Source of the DNA: an uncultured Collinsella sp.
GTDB taxonomy: Bacteria > Actinomycetota > Coriobacteriia > Coriobacteriales > Coriobacteriaceae
Assembly (NCBI GenBank): GCA_902494715.1
Contig: CABUUJ010000025.1
Span: 1 to 31,576, forward strand
Reading direction: 5' to 3'
Length of the DNA stretch: 31,576 nucleotides
Shown: piece by piece, positions 1 through 8,837 of the stretch
Position numbering within the stretch: the first letter of the stretch is position 1
How the letters are laid out: each line of letters begins with the position of its first letter
Translations under genes and position numbers: made by a program
Notes under the pieces: generated by a model
Told to the model about the DNA's origin: nothing
The model's input: only the letters and a program-made list of their open reading frames with translations
Database searches by the model: none

Positions 1-109
1 CCCCGGCACGGGCTAAGTTTATCGCGAGTTCCGCACGAACAGGAGGCCACTTAATGTGGCCTCCGTCGTGAGCAGGACTGTAGAGCAGGAAACTTAGCCC
101 GTGCCGGGG
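1..109. repeat. 109-bp nested palindrome (long hairpin)
   Basis: Bases 1-20 are the exact reverse complement of 90-109. Inside, CACGA (34-38) can pair with TCGTG (66-70), and GGAGGCCAC (42-50) pairs perfectly with 56-64 around a five-base TTAAT loop. The whole can fold into one long, nearly continuous hairpin. No T-run follows on the plus strand, so a simple intrinsic terminator for an upstream plus-strand gene is not clear. It could be a structured leader RNA, a palindromic intergenic repeat, or the processed 3' end of a preceding transcript. It begins at the window edge and may extend further left. Confidence 0.85.
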
Positions 110-313
110 CCGCTGAGCCCTGACAGGCGGGATACACAGGTTCAGATGGGGCTTTGATGCATGGGTGGTCTGTTGTTGTGCAAATGGGTATCATATTGTG
201 GTTATTGCATCGACTCTGTGATGCATGTTTGTACGTTCCCGACGGTCGGTTTGCCAGAAGCGCCCCGTCGGTTGTTCCAGACCCGTTTCGAAGAAAGGAA
301 ACCACACTAACCT
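1..313. other. Gene-free leader upstream of rnj
   Basis: No convincing gene is present here. The first 109 bases form a long palindrome (listed separately). The rest is a leader of about 200 bases before rnj, with a 9-bp direct repeat TGATGCATG at 155-163 and 219-227. I see no promoter with good -35 and -10 elements at normal spacing. The only sizeable open frame, on the minus strand, has no ribosome binding site and runs through the palindrome, so it is probably not coding. Confidence 0.6.
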
Positions 314-1984
314 ATGGCAGCTAAAAAATCATCTCCCTTGAAGATCATCCCGCTCGGCGGCCTTGACGGCATCGGTAAGAACATGACGGTCTTCGAGTGC
401 GGCGACGACATGGTGCTCGTCGACGCCGGTCTCATGTTCCCCGACGACTCCCAGCCCGGTATCGACCTGGTGCTTCCCGACTACACCTATGTTCTGGAGA
501 ACGAGGAGAAGCTCCGTGGTATCGTCGTCACCCACGGCCACGAGGACCACACCGGTTCGCTTCCGTACCTGCTGCAGGACCTCAACAACAAGGTGCCCAT
601 CTTTTCGAGCAAGCTGACGCTTGGCTTTATCGAGGGCAAGCTTTCTGAGTTCCGCATCCGCGCGCCCAAGTTCCGCGAGGTCAAGGGCGGCAGCCATGTC
701 AACCTCGGCGGCATCTCGCTCGACTTCTTCTCGATGACGCACTCCATCCCCGGCGCTCTGGGCGTGTTTATCCGCACCAATCAGGGCACCGTTATGCACA
801 CCGGCGACTTTAAGCTCGACCAGACGCCCATCGATGGTGTCACGCCTGACTATGCCGCTATCAGCCGCTTTGCCAAGCAGGGTATCGACCTGCTGCTGTC
901 CGACTCCACCAATGCCACGGTTCCCGGCTTTACCAAGTCCGAGGCCGAGGTTGGTCCCAACTTGCTGCACGCCATCAAGAACGCCCCGGGTCGCGTGTTC
1001 GTCGCGTCGTTCTCGAGCCACATCCATCGCCTGCAGCAGATCTGCGATGCCGCCCGCAAGTGCGGCCGTAAGGTCGTTGTGACCGGTCGCTCCATGCTCA
1101 CGAACACCCGCGTGGCGCGTGAGCTGGGCTACCTCAACATCGACGATGCCGATATCATCGATGCCTTCGACATTGATAACCTGCCCGACGATAAGATCGT
1201 CGTCATGTGCACCGGTTCGCAGGGCGAGCCGCTGTCGGCGCTGTCCCGTATGGCCAACGGCGAGCACAAGACGCTTTCCATCCACGAGGGCGATACCGTC
1301 ATCCTCTCGGCAACGCCTGTTCCCGGCAACGAGAAGGCCGTCCAGCAGGTCGTCAACAGCCTGGCCAAGCTCGGCTGCGACGTGTGGGATAAGAACCGCG
1401 CTCTTGTCCACGTCTCGGGCCACGGTAGCCAGGAGGAGCTCAAGCTCCTGATGGCCATGGCCAAGCCCACGTACTTTATGCCGGTTCACGGTGAGGCCGT
1501 GCATCTGCGCGCCCATGCCCAGCTGGCCCGCAAGATGGGCATCAAGGACGATCATATCTTTATCCTCGATAACGGCGACACGCTCGAGATGCGCGGCGGT
1601 ATCGTCAAACGCGGTACGCCCGTCGAGTCCGGCGTCGTCTACGTCGACGGCCTGCGTATCGGCGATACCGACCCCATCGTCCTGCGCGATCGCCAAAAGC
1701 TCGCCAACGACGGTATGGTCACGGCTGTTGCCATCGTCTCGCTCAAGCACAAGAAGATCGAGGCTATCGAGTTCTCGGGCCGCGGCGTTTCGTTTGCCAT
1801 CGACGACCAGTTCTCCGAGGATGCCTCCGCAGCCATCATGAAGACGATCGAGAAGGGCAAGTTTAGCTTTACCAGTAGCGGCTCCGATGCCATTCGCAAG
1901 GCCGTGCGCGATTCGCTCTCCAACTTTATCTGGAGCCGCACGCGCACCCGTCCGATGATCATCCCAGTCGTCATGGAGGTTTAG
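314..1984 (+). CDS. rnj: Ribonuclease J
   Basis: The 556-residue product is a metallo-beta-lactamase/beta-CASP ribonuclease of the RNase J family, which degrades and matures RNA with 5'-exonuclease and endonuclease activity in the cytoplasm. The zinc-binding HxHxDH motif is seen as THGHEDHTG (about residues 73-81), with a second metal-ligand region HTGDF. A later segment, MPVHGEAVHLRAH, is the conserved beta-CASP C-terminal histidine region. Length matches the family (about 550-600). The ATG follows AAAGGAAA 13 bases upstream. ftsK starts one base after the stop codon, so the two are probably cotranscribed. In related actinobacteria rnj often follows dapA, but that gene would lie outside this window. 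Confidence 0.96.
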   Translation: MAAKKSSPLKIIPLGGLDGIGKNMTVFECGDDMVLVDAGLMFPDDSQPGIDLVLPDYTYVLENEEKLRGIVVTHGHEDHTGSLPYLLQDLNNKVPIFSSKLTLGFIEGKLSEFRIRAPKFREVKGGSHVNLGGISLDFFSMTHSIPGALGVFIRTNQGTVMHTGDFKLDQTPIDGVTPDYAAISRFAKQGIDLLLSDSTNATVPGFTKSEAEVGPNLLHAIKNAPGRVFVASFSSHIHRLQQICDAARKCGRKVVVTGRSMLTNTRVARELGYLNIDDADIIDAFDIDNLPDDKIVVMCTGSQGEPLSALSRMANGEHKTLSIHEGDTVILSATPVPGNEKAVQQVVNSLAKLGCDVWDKNRALVHVSGHGSQEELKLLMAMAKPTYFMPVHGEAVHLRAHAQLARKMGIKDDHIFILDNGDTLEMRGGIVKRGTPVESGVVYVDGLRIGDTDPIVLRDRQKLANDGMVTAVAIVSLKHKKIEAIEFSGRGVSFAIDDQFSEDASAAIMKTIEKGKFSFTSSGSDAIRKAVRDSLSNFIWSRTRTRPMIIPVVMEV

Positions 1985-1985
1985 T

Positions 1986-4763
1986 TTGGCGCGCGGATCT
2001 GCACAAAACGCCAAAGGCAACAAATCCAACAACCAACCGGCATCTGCTAAGGGTGCCGGTTCCCATCTGCGTGCCAATAAGGGCCACGAGTCCGAGTTCG
2101 ATGAGTTCGAACCCCTGGTCGAGCCTTCGGCCAATCGCGATATCGCCGGCGTTATCATTGCCGTTTTGGCGATTGCGTCCTTCATTGCCGTGATTTCTCC
2201 GGCAACGGCACCCGTGACAGCTGCGGTTGCCGGTTTCTATCACCTCGGCTTTGGTCTGGGCGCCTACGTGCTGCCGATCGTCATCTTGCTGTTTGCCGCC
2301 ACGCTCTTTTTGGGTGAGGACTCGCCGCTCAACATTCGCTCGGTCGCGGGTGGTGCCGTGGTCTTTGTGGCCATTGTTTCTATCCTATCGTTGATGGTTC
2401 CGGGTACGACCGACTCGTGCGACCTCATGTTTACGCCGCAGAACCTTTCCGCCTCGGGCGGCTACATTGGCGCCTTTATCGCAAGTGCCTTGCAAAACGC
2501 CCTGGGTAAACCTATCGCTATGGTTGTCTTGCTGGGCCTTGTCGTCGTTGGCCTGGTCATCATTGGCTTTTCGGTGGGTGGCGTTTTGCGCTCCGCACGT
2601 GATCGCGCTGCCGATTTTGCCGAGCGCCGTCGTGCCGATGTCAACGCGAGCCCGTGGGGCGATGAAGAGGCCCTGTCGGTTCCCGGCGTTGCCCGTCCGC
2701 ACCTGAGCATTCTGCGCCAGAAGGGGGCTGACGCCGCGGTGACCACGTTCATGGGTGGCGATGCCGACCCGGTTTTGGATGACGACGAGGACGATGACCC
2801 GTTTGTCGACGTGTCCGAGGCCGTGGAGGCCGAGCGCGCCAAGACCACGCTGCTGCCGCGTCGCCATGCCAAGAAGGGCAAGGCCGCGCCCAAGCTCAAC
2901 ACGAGCGAGCCTGACCCGTCTTGGTCCGATAGCGAAATTGAACTCACTGAGGGCGATGACGATTACGACGAGGCTCCGCTCGAGACCGCCAAGACCACCT
3001 TGCTGCCGCGTCGCCGCGCCAACGCAGGACAGGTCACCGGACAGTTTTCGATGGAAGACGACCCGGACAAGGCTGACGAGTCAGAGCCGCCATTTGCCGT
3101 GAATCCCGTTTCGGCAGCTCCGCAGATCCCTGACTTCCTAAAGCATCCCAAGGTTTCCGATGCCTCCGCCCCCACGGCTTCCGCTGCTCCTGTTGCAGCC
3201 ACCGATGGGGGAGCGGACGGTACCACTGTCGATGCCGAGGGCGACCAAGAGGACGGTCTCAAGCTCCCGCCGCTCGAAATCCTGCATGCCAACCCACAGT
3301 CGGCGTCCTCCGCGTCTTCTGACAAGGAGCTGGAACAGACTGCCGAGTCGTTGCAGTCCACCTTGCTTGAGTTTGGCCGTAGCGCCCGCGTCGTCGGCTG
3401 GATTGCCGGCCCCACGGTCACGACTTTTAAGCTGCAGCCCGGTGAGGGCGAGCGCGTGAGCAAGATCTCGAGTCTCGAGGACGATATCGCGCTTTCGCTT
3501 GCCGCCCAGTCGGTGCGCATCTTTGCGCCGATCCCCGGCACCTCGCTCGTTGGTATCGAGATTCCCAATCGCAAGCGTCAGAACGTCAACCTAGGCGACG
3601 TGCTTCCCTATGTGAAGGGCGGTCCGCTCGAGCTTGCCATCGGTCGCGATGCCGAGGGCACGCCGGTTGTCGCCGACCTCGCCAAGATGCCCCACCTGCT
3701 TATCGCCGGTACCACCGGTTCCGGTAAGTCGGTCATGATCAACTCCATCATCACGACCTTGCTCATGCGCGCCCTTCCCGAGGACGTTCGCCTGATCATG
3801 GTCGACCCCAAGCGCGTCGAGCTTGCAGGCTATAACGGTCTGCCGCATCTCTATGTGCCCGTGGTGACCGAGCCCAAGCAGGCTGCTAGTGCGCTGCAAT
3901 GGGCCGTGTCCGAGATGGAGCGTCGCCTGAAGGTCTTCGAGCGCCTCAACGTTCGCAAGATCTCGACCTACAACGAAAAGCAGGCCGCCGGCGAGTTTGA
4001 GCATTACGATAACCCGCCGCAAAAGATGCCCTATCTGGTCATCATCATCGACGAGCTTTCGGACCTGATGATGGTCGCCGGCAAGGATGTCGAGGCCTCG
4101 ATCGTCCGTATCGCCCAGCTGGGCCGTGCCGCCGGTATTCACCTTATCGTGGCTACGCAGCGCCCCAGCTCCAACGTGGTGACGGGCCTTATTAAGGCCA
4201 ACATCACCAACCGTATCGCCTTTAACGTGGCTACGGGCATCGATTCCCGCGTCATTATCGACCAGATGGGCGCCGAAAAGCTCACCGGTTTGGGCGACAT
4301 GCTGTTCTCCAAGGTCGACTGGGGCAAGCCCCGCCGTATCCAGGGCTGTTTTGTCTCGGACGACGAGATCAACGAGATCGTCGAGTTCGTTAAGTCGCAA
4401 AGCGAGCCCGACTACCACGAGGAGATTCTGTCTGCCGTGGCGCCTGCTTCCATGTCCATGGCTGGTGGCGGCATTGTTCGCACGGGCGTTGCCGAACCGC
4501 AAGATGACGACCCGCTTATCTGGGAGGCCGCCCATATTGTGGTGGAATCGCAGCTGGGCTCCACATCTGGGCTGCAACGCCGCCTCAAGGTTGGCTATGC
4601 ACGCGCCGGGCGTATTATGGACATGCTGGAAGAAAAGGGTGTCGTCGGCCCGCCCGATGGTTCCAAGCCGCGCGAGGTCTTGCTGGACGAGGAGGGGCTC
4701 GCCGCGTTGGAGTCTGTCGACGCCGAGATGGCACATGAAGATCGTGAGTTTGGAGGATTCTGA
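1986..4763 (+). CDS. ftsK: DNA translocase FtsK/SpoIIIE
   Basis: The 925-residue protein is an FtsK/SpoIIIE DNA pump that moves chromosome termini through the division septum. An N-terminal membrane domain with about four hydrophobic segments (roughly residues 52-200) is followed by a long acidic linker, the alpha/beta motor and a C-terminal winged-helix gamma domain (about 840-915) that reads polar DNA sequences. Walker A is GTTGSGKS (about 575-582) and Walker B is IIIDELSD (about 685). The start is TTG, one base after the rnj stop, with GGAGG at 1975-1979 inside the rnj end. The linker contains the nonapeptide AKTTLLPRR twice (see repeat entry). The stop overlaps the next start as TGATG, suggesting translational coupling. 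Confidence 0.96.
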   Translation: MARGSAQNAKGNKSNNQPASAKGAGSHLRANKGHESEFDEFEPLVEPSANRDIAGVIIAVLAIASFIAVISPATAPVTAAVAGFYHLGFGLGAYVLPIVILLFAATLFLGEDSPLNIRSVAGGAVVFVAIVSILSLMVPGTTDSCDLMFTPQNLSASGGYIGAFIASALQNALGKPIAMVVLLGLVVVGLVIIGFSVGGVLRSARDRAADFAERRRADVNASPWGDEEALSVPGVARPHLSILRQKGADAAVTTFMGGDADPVLDDDEDDDPFVDVSEAVEAERAKTTLLPRRHAKKGKAAPKLNTSEPDPSWSDSEIELTEGDDDYDEAPLETAKTTLLPRRRANAGQVTGQFSMEDDPDKADESEPPFAVNPVSAAPQIPDFLKHPKVSDASAPTASAAPVAATDGGADGTTVDAEGDQEDGLKLPPLEILHANPQSASSASSDKELEQTAESLQSTLLEFGRSARVVGWIAGPTVTTFKLQPGEGERVSKISSLEDDIALSLAAQSVRIFAPIPGTSLVGIEIPNRKRQNVNLGDVLPYVKGGPLELAIGRDAEGTPVVADLAKMPHLLIAGTTGSGKSVMINSIITTLLMRALPEDVRLIMVDPKRVELAGYNGLPHLYVPVVTEPKQAASALQWAVSEMERRLKVFERLNVRKISTYNEKQAAGEFEHYDNPPQKMPYLVIIIDELSDLMMVAGKDVEASIVRIAQLGRAAGIHLIVATQRPSSNVVTGLIKANITNRIAFNVATGIDSRVIIDQMGAEKLTGLGDMLFSKVDWGKPRRIQGCFVSDDEINEIVEFVKSQSEPDYHEEILSAVAPASMSMAGGGIVRTGVAEPQDDDPLIWEAAHIVVESQLGSTSGLQRRLKVGYARAGRIMDMLEEKGVVGPPDGSKPREVLLDEEGLAALESVDAEMAHEDREFGGF
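2838..3014 (+). repeat. Duplicated AKTTLLPRR motif in the FtsK linker
   Basis: Codons 2838-2864 and 2988-3014 both encode AKTTLLPRR, exactly 150 bases apart, each after an acidic stretch and followed by further basic residues. The nucleotide copies differ at synonymous positions, so the peptide has been kept while the DNA drifted. It may be a short binding or phosphorylation motif within an otherwise disordered linker. Confidence 0.75.
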
Positions 4764-6277
4764 TGGCTGCACGCTTTGGTGACATGCTGCTCGAGCAGCG
4801 TCGCCGGATGGGCCTTTCCATCCAGCAGGTCGCCAACACCATCAAAATCAGGCCGCAGATCATCGAGTTTTTCGAGACCGGTAACTTTGCATCGATGCCC
4901 CCGCGCGGCTATGCGCAGGGCATGATTTCGAGCTATGCACGCTTTTTGGGGCTTAACCCTCGCGAGGTCGTCAACGCTTATTTTGATGACCTCATGGCAT
5001 ATGAACGCGAGACCTCGCAGCGGGGCGGTCGTTTTCAGGATGCTGCCGGCTACGTTAACTCGCGTTCGTCGGTCGATAACGGACGCTTTCTGATGGTTCA
5101 GGGTGGTCGCTCGACGCGGTATGGCCAGCGCCCTCCGCAGGCGGGCTATATCACCGAGACGGGCTCCAGCGAGGAGATTCGTTCTCAGCGAGATCGCTTC
5201 CGCAGTACGCCCATGCCGGATGACCGTGCGCTTCCCGCCGCTCGCGGGTTGAGTCGCGATCCCCGCGCCGGTTACGGCGACGGTGGCTACTCCGGTCGTG
5301 GTTATCGCGGAGTTTCTGCCGGGCGTTCCCACGGTGGATATGCCGACGCCGATACCACGCAGGTGACGCCGCGCCTCCGTTCGCAATCGCAGCCTTACGG
5401 TCAGCGCTCTTCGGCGCCTCGCTCTGGCCAGCGTGGCTATCAGAACCGTGGCGAGCTTGCGCCGCGTTCGGGCCAGCGCGGCTCGCAGAGCCACGGCGGC
5501 TATCGTGGTCGTCCCGATAGCAGTCGCGCCCGCATGCCGCAGGGGAATGGCCGTGGCGGCTCCAGTCGCGCACGCAGCGGCGGGCGCGACTCCCAGAACA
5601 ACGGACTCGATCCGCGTGTCGTTTACGCTGGCATCGGTGCTGTTGCGCTGCTGCTGATTTTGCTCATCGTGGTTCTCTTGCGTGGCTGCGGCTCTTCTGC
5701 ACCCGAGTCGACGCCCGAGACGCCCGCGGCCACCAAGGCGACGACCAAGAAGTCTTCCAAGAAGACCGAATCTGTTGACGAGGATGAAGGCACCGACGAG
5801 GCGACGGATTCTGCCGATTCCGATGCCGCCAAGGCGAACGCGAAAAAGAAAGAGGACGAGGTCATCAAGGTCAAGGTCTCCGTTGCCAAGGGCAAGACCG
5901 CCTGGATCGAGGTCAAGGTCGACGGTAAATCGGTCTTTGGCGCCCAGGCAACCGGTCCCTTTGAGCAGGAGTACACGCCCGAGTCCTCGATCGAGATCAC
6001 CACGTCCAAGCCCTCCGATGTTACGGTTACCAAGAACGGTGAAAAGGTTCGCTACGACACCAAGACATCGGGCGTGGCGCGCGTGACCATTACCGTTCCC
6101 AAGAAGGAGACCACTGACTCCGAAGACGGCGAGAGTGCCGACGGCACCGATACTGCAGACGGCACCGACCCCCAGTCTACCGACGGCACCGACGCCCAAT
6201 CTGCCGACGGCACCGACACGGCATCCGATGGCCAGACAGCAAACGATTCAGATGACTATTCGTACGACAGCTACTAA
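4763..6277 (+). CDS. RodZ-like HTH membrane protein with Arg/Gly-rich linker
   Basis: The 504-residue protein has the RodZ/YmfM plan. It begins with a cytoplasmic helix-turn-helix domain of the RodZ type (about residues 4-77), has one membrane helix (about 287-310, AGIGAVALLLILLIVVLL) and ends with a periplasm-facing DUF4115-like domain (about 370-455). RodZ links the MreB cytoskeleton or division apparatus to the membrane. Between the HTH and the membrane lie about 200 residues rich in Arg, Gly, Ser, Tyr and Gln, with APRSGQRG repeated at 5414-5437 and 5459-5482. The tail repeats DGTD and is acidic. The ATG overlaps the ftsK stop by one base, with GGAGG just upstream. The symbol is left blank because the role of the family in actinobacteria is uncertain. 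Confidence 0.85.
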   Translation: MAARFGDMLLEQRRRMGLSIQQVANTIKIRPQIIEFFETGNFASMPPRGYAQGMISSYARFLGLNPREVVNAYFDDLMAYERETSQRGGRFQDAAGYVNSRSSVDNGRFLMVQGGRSTRYGQRPPQAGYITETGSSEEIRSQRDRFRSTPMPDDRALPAARGLSRDPRAGYGDGGYSGRGYRGVSAGRSHGGYADADTTQVTPRLRSQSQPYGQRSSAPRSGQRGYQNRGELAPRSGQRGSQSHGGYRGRPDSSRARMPQGNGRGGSSRARSGGRDSQNNGLDPRVVYAGIGAVALLLILLIVVLLRGCGSSAPESTPETPAATKATTKKSSKKTESVDEDEGTDEATDSADSDAAKANAKKKEDEVIKVKVSVAKGKTAWIEVKVDGKSVFGAQATGPFEQEYTPESSIEITTSKPSDVTVTKNGEKVRYDTKTSGVARVTITVPKKETTDSEDGESADGTDTADGTDPQSTDGTDAQSADGTDTASDGQTANDSDDYSYDSY

Positions 6278-6303
6278 GGCTCCCCGTACCGAAAGGAAGA
6301 ACC

Positions 6304-6801
6304 ATGGCTAAAGATTCCAGCTTCGACGTTGTGTCCGAGGTCAATATGCAGGAGGTCGATAACGCCTTCCAACAGACCACCCGCGAGATCTCTCAGCGCT
6401 ATGACCTCAAGGACTCCGGCGCCACCATCGAGCTTTCGAAGGGCGACAAGCTCTTTACGATCAATGCCCCGGCCGATTTTGTCTCCAAGCAGATCATCGA
6501 CGTGTTGAGCTCTAAGCTCATCAAGCGCGGCATCGACCTCAAGGCTGTCTCTTGGGACGCGCCGCAGGCGGCTTCGGGCGGTACCGTGCGCGTGCTCGGT
6601 CATATCGTCGAGGGCATTGACCAGGCGACCGCCAAGAAGATCAATAAGGACATCAAGGATCAAAAGCTCAAGGTCAAGGTGACCATCGAGGCCGATAAGC
6701 TGCGCGTTACCTCGGCCTCTAAGGATGCGCTTCAGACGGTGATTCAGTTCCTGCGCGACCAGGACTACGGCCAGCCGCTGCAGTTTACCAACTATCGCTA
6801 A
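6304..6801 (+). CDS. yajQ: YajQ family nucleotide-binding protein
   Basis: The 165-residue product is a full-length UPF0234/YajQ protein. The N-terminus SSFDVVSEVNMQEVDNA and the end DYGQPLQFTNYR are typical of the family. YajQ folds as two RNA-recognition-like domains. Members bind nucleic acids or nucleotides, and some bind cyclic di-GMP; the role in Gram-positive bacteria is not well known. The ATG at 6304 has GAAAGGAAG a few bases upstream. It sits in a co-oriented run between the RodZ-like gene (26-base gap) and rimO (26-base gap). Confidence 0.93.
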   Translation: MAKDSSFDVVSEVNMQEVDNAFQQTTREISQRYDLKDSGATIELSKGDKLFTINAPADFVSKQIIDVLSSKLIKRGIDLKAVSWDAPQAASGGTVRVLGHIVEGIDQATAKKINKDIKDQKLKVKVTIEADKLRVTSASKDALQTVIQFLRDQDYGQPLQFTNYR

Positions 6802-6827
6802 TTTACTCGAAAGGACCGCTCTCCAAC

Positions 6828-8177
6828 ATGGATACTCCGTTGGGTTCTGTACTCTATATCACGCTTGGCTGCGCCAAGAACGAGGTCGATACCGACCGCA
6901 TGCGTTCTCTTTTGACCGCTGCGGGCTACGAGGAGGCATTCAATCCGCAGGATGCCGATATCGCCATCGTCAACACGTGCTCGTTTCTCGCCTCGGCGAC
7001 GTCCGAGAGCATCGAGACCACGCTCGAGCTCGCTAACGAGGTGCAGGACGGCGTTCGCGCCTGCCCCATCGTCATGTGCGGTTGCGTGCCGTCTCGTTAC
7101 GGCGACGACCTGCCCGACGAGCTTCCCGAGGTCGCGGCCTTTGTGAAGGCCGATGAGGAAGACGGTATCGTCTCTGTCATCGATGGCGTACTGGGCGTGG
7201 AGCGCGAGATCGCGGCCTATATCCCGCAGGTCAAGCGTACCGTCGAGGGCGCCGTTGCCTACGTCAAGATTTCCGATGGCTGTAATCGTTTTTGCAGCTT
7301 CTGCATGATCCCCTACATTCGCGGTCGCTATCATTCGCGTAGTGCCGAGAGCATTATCTCCGAGGTGCGCGACCTGGTTGCCGGCGGCGTACGCGAGATC
7401 GTGCTGATCGGCCAGGACACGGGCATTTGGGGCACCGACTTTGCCGACGAGGACGTCGCCGAGGGCTCGCCGCGCAATCTGGCGCAGTTGCTGCGTGCCG
7501 TCGCCGAGGCCGTGCGCCCGCACAACGTCTGGGTCCGCGTGCTCTATCTGCAGCCTGAGGGCATGACCGACGAGCTTATCGAGACGATTCGCGATACACC
7601 CGAGGTGCTTCCCTATATCGATATCCCCGTGCAGCACTGCGACGCGCGCATCCTCAAGGCCATGCGTCGCTCCGGTTCGCGCCAGGAGCTCGAGGATCTG
7701 TTCCGCGACCTTCGCGAGCGCATCCCCGGCATCGTGATTCGCTCCACGGCCATGGTCGGCTTCCCGACCGAGTCCGACGAAGAGTTCCGGGACCTTATCG
7801 ACTTTATGGACACCGTTGGCTTTGACTACACGAGCGTTTTCGCCTACTCGCGTGAGGAGGGCAGCCTGGCCGCCAAGATGGAAGGCCAGGTCGATGAGGA
7901 GGTTAAGCTCGAGCGCGCCCAGGAGGCCATGGATCTGGCCGAGTCGCTCGGTTTTGCCGCCACGGCAGCCCATGTGGGTGAGCGCGCCCAGGTGATCGTC
8001 GATGGCATCGAGGAGACCGAGGACGGCGCCGAGCTGATCGGTCACGCCTGGTTCCAGGCGCCCGATTCCGATGGCGCGGTGCATCTGGACGCCAGCGAGG
8101 CGTCCGTGGGCGATATTCTGACTGTCGAGTTTACCGATAGCTTCTGCTATGAGCTTATCGGTCATGTTGTGGAGTAG
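6828..8177 (+). CDS. rimO: Ribosomal protein S12 methylthiotransferase RimO
   Basis: This 449-residue radical-SAM enzyme adds a methylthio group to an aspartate of ribosomal protein uS12. The N-terminal UPF0004 domain carries the second iron-sulfur cluster cysteines (C15 in LGCAKNEVD, C51, and C84 or C86 in MCGCVPSR). The radical-SAM motif CNRFCSFC uses C152, C156 and C159. A TRAM domain ends the protein (about 380-447). LGCAKNEVDTD and CNRFCSFCMIPYIRG assign it to RimO rather than MiaB, a paralogue of which lies at 14832-16202. A GAAAGGA ribosome binding site precedes the ATG. pgsA follows after nine bases. Confidence 0.96.
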   Translation: MDTPLGSVLYITLGCAKNEVDTDRMRSLLTAAGYEEAFNPQDADIAIVNTCSFLASATSESIETTLELANEVQDGVRACPIVMCGCVPSRYGDDLPDELPEVAAFVKADEEDGIVSVIDGVLGVEREIAAYIPQVKRTVEGAVAYVKISDGCNRFCSFCMIPYIRGRYHSRSAESIISEVRDLVAGGVREIVLIGQDTGIWGTDFADEDVAEGSPRNLAQLLRAVAEAVRPHNVWVRVLYLQPEGMTDELIETIRDTPEVLPYIDIPVQHCDARILKAMRRSGSRQELEDLFRDLRERIPGIVIRSTAMVGFPTESDEEFRDLIDFMDTVGFDYTSVFAYSREEGSLAAKMEGQVDEEVKLERAQEAMDLAESLGFAATAAHVGERAQVIVDGIEETEDGAELIGHAWFQAPDSDGAVHLDASEASVGDILTVEFTDSFCYELIGHVVE

Positions 8178-8186
8178 GAGAGCGTC

Positions 8187-8825
8187 GTGGCAAACGAGAG
8201 TAATAAGGAACTGACGAGTGTTTGGACGCCCGCCAACATCGTGACGTGCGTTCGCATCGTCTTTATCCCGGTGTTCATGATCGTCTCGGCCCTGTCTCAG
8301 GCGAGCGTTGCCGGTACGGACTGGAGCACCTTCGACGGCCCGCTCGCCGCCGCTGCCTTCATTCTGTATGTGATCCTGTCGTGCACTGATAAGGTCGACG
8401 GCTATCTGGCGCGCTCGCGCAACGAGATCACTGATTTCGGCAAGTTCTTGGACCCCATCGCCGATAAGCTGCTCGTGTTTTCGGCCCTGCTGCTGTTCCT
8501 TGATTTTGGCGCGGTGACCGTGTGGTCCGTGTTCATCATCCTGTTCCGTGAGCTGCTGGTGAGCGCCCTTCGCATGGTCGCGAGTGCTGCCGGTGTAGTC
8601 GTTGCCGCCGATAAGCTCGGCAAGTACAAGACGGCGACCACGATGGTCTCCATCTGCGGCTATCTGTGCGTCTTTGCGATGGCCGGCCTTCAGCTGGGGC
8701 CGGTGTCGCTGCTGCTCGGTGTCTATTCGGTGTCGCGCTTCCTGTACGTCATCGCCGTGATTTTGACCATTGTCTCGGGCGCCCAGTACTTCTGGAACTG
8801 TCGCAAGATCGTCTTTTCGGTCTAG
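8187..8825 (+). CDS. pgsA: CDP-diacylglycerol-glycerol-3-phosphate 3-phosphatidyltransferase
   Basis: This 212-residue integral membrane enzyme makes phosphatidylglycerol phosphate, the first committed step to phosphatidylglycerol and cardiolipin. The CDP-alcohol phosphatidyltransferase signature D-x2-DG-x2-AR-x8-G-x3-D-x3-D is complete, from DKVDGYLAR to GKFLDPIADK (about residues 68-94). Several hydrophobic segments surround it. The GTG start at 8187 follows TAGGAG, which overlaps the rimO stop. The rimO-pgsA-cinA-recA order is common in Gram-positive bacteria and supports PgsA over other CDP-alcohol transferases. A second family member is at 28784-29488. Confidence 0.92.
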   Translation: MANESNKELTSVWTPANIVTCVRIVFIPVFMIVSALSQASVAGTDWSTFDGPLAAAAFILYVILSCTDKVDGYLARSRNEITDFGKFLDPIADKLLVFSALLLFLDFGAVTVWSVFIILFRELLVSALRMVASAAGVVVAADKLGKYKTATTMVSICGYLCVFAMAGLQLGPVSLLLGVYSVSRFLYVIAVILTIVSGAQYFWNCRKIVFSV

Positions 8826-8837
8826 GTCTTGGTGGGT

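Noticed and set aside
51..305. Minus-strand open frame of 84 codons upstream of rnj
   Set aside because: It runs through the 1-109 palindrome, has no ribosome binding site and no recognisable family.
329..2185. Long minus-strand open frame across rnj
   Set aside because: It is antisense to a clear RNase J gene; long mirrored frames are expected in GC-rich genes.
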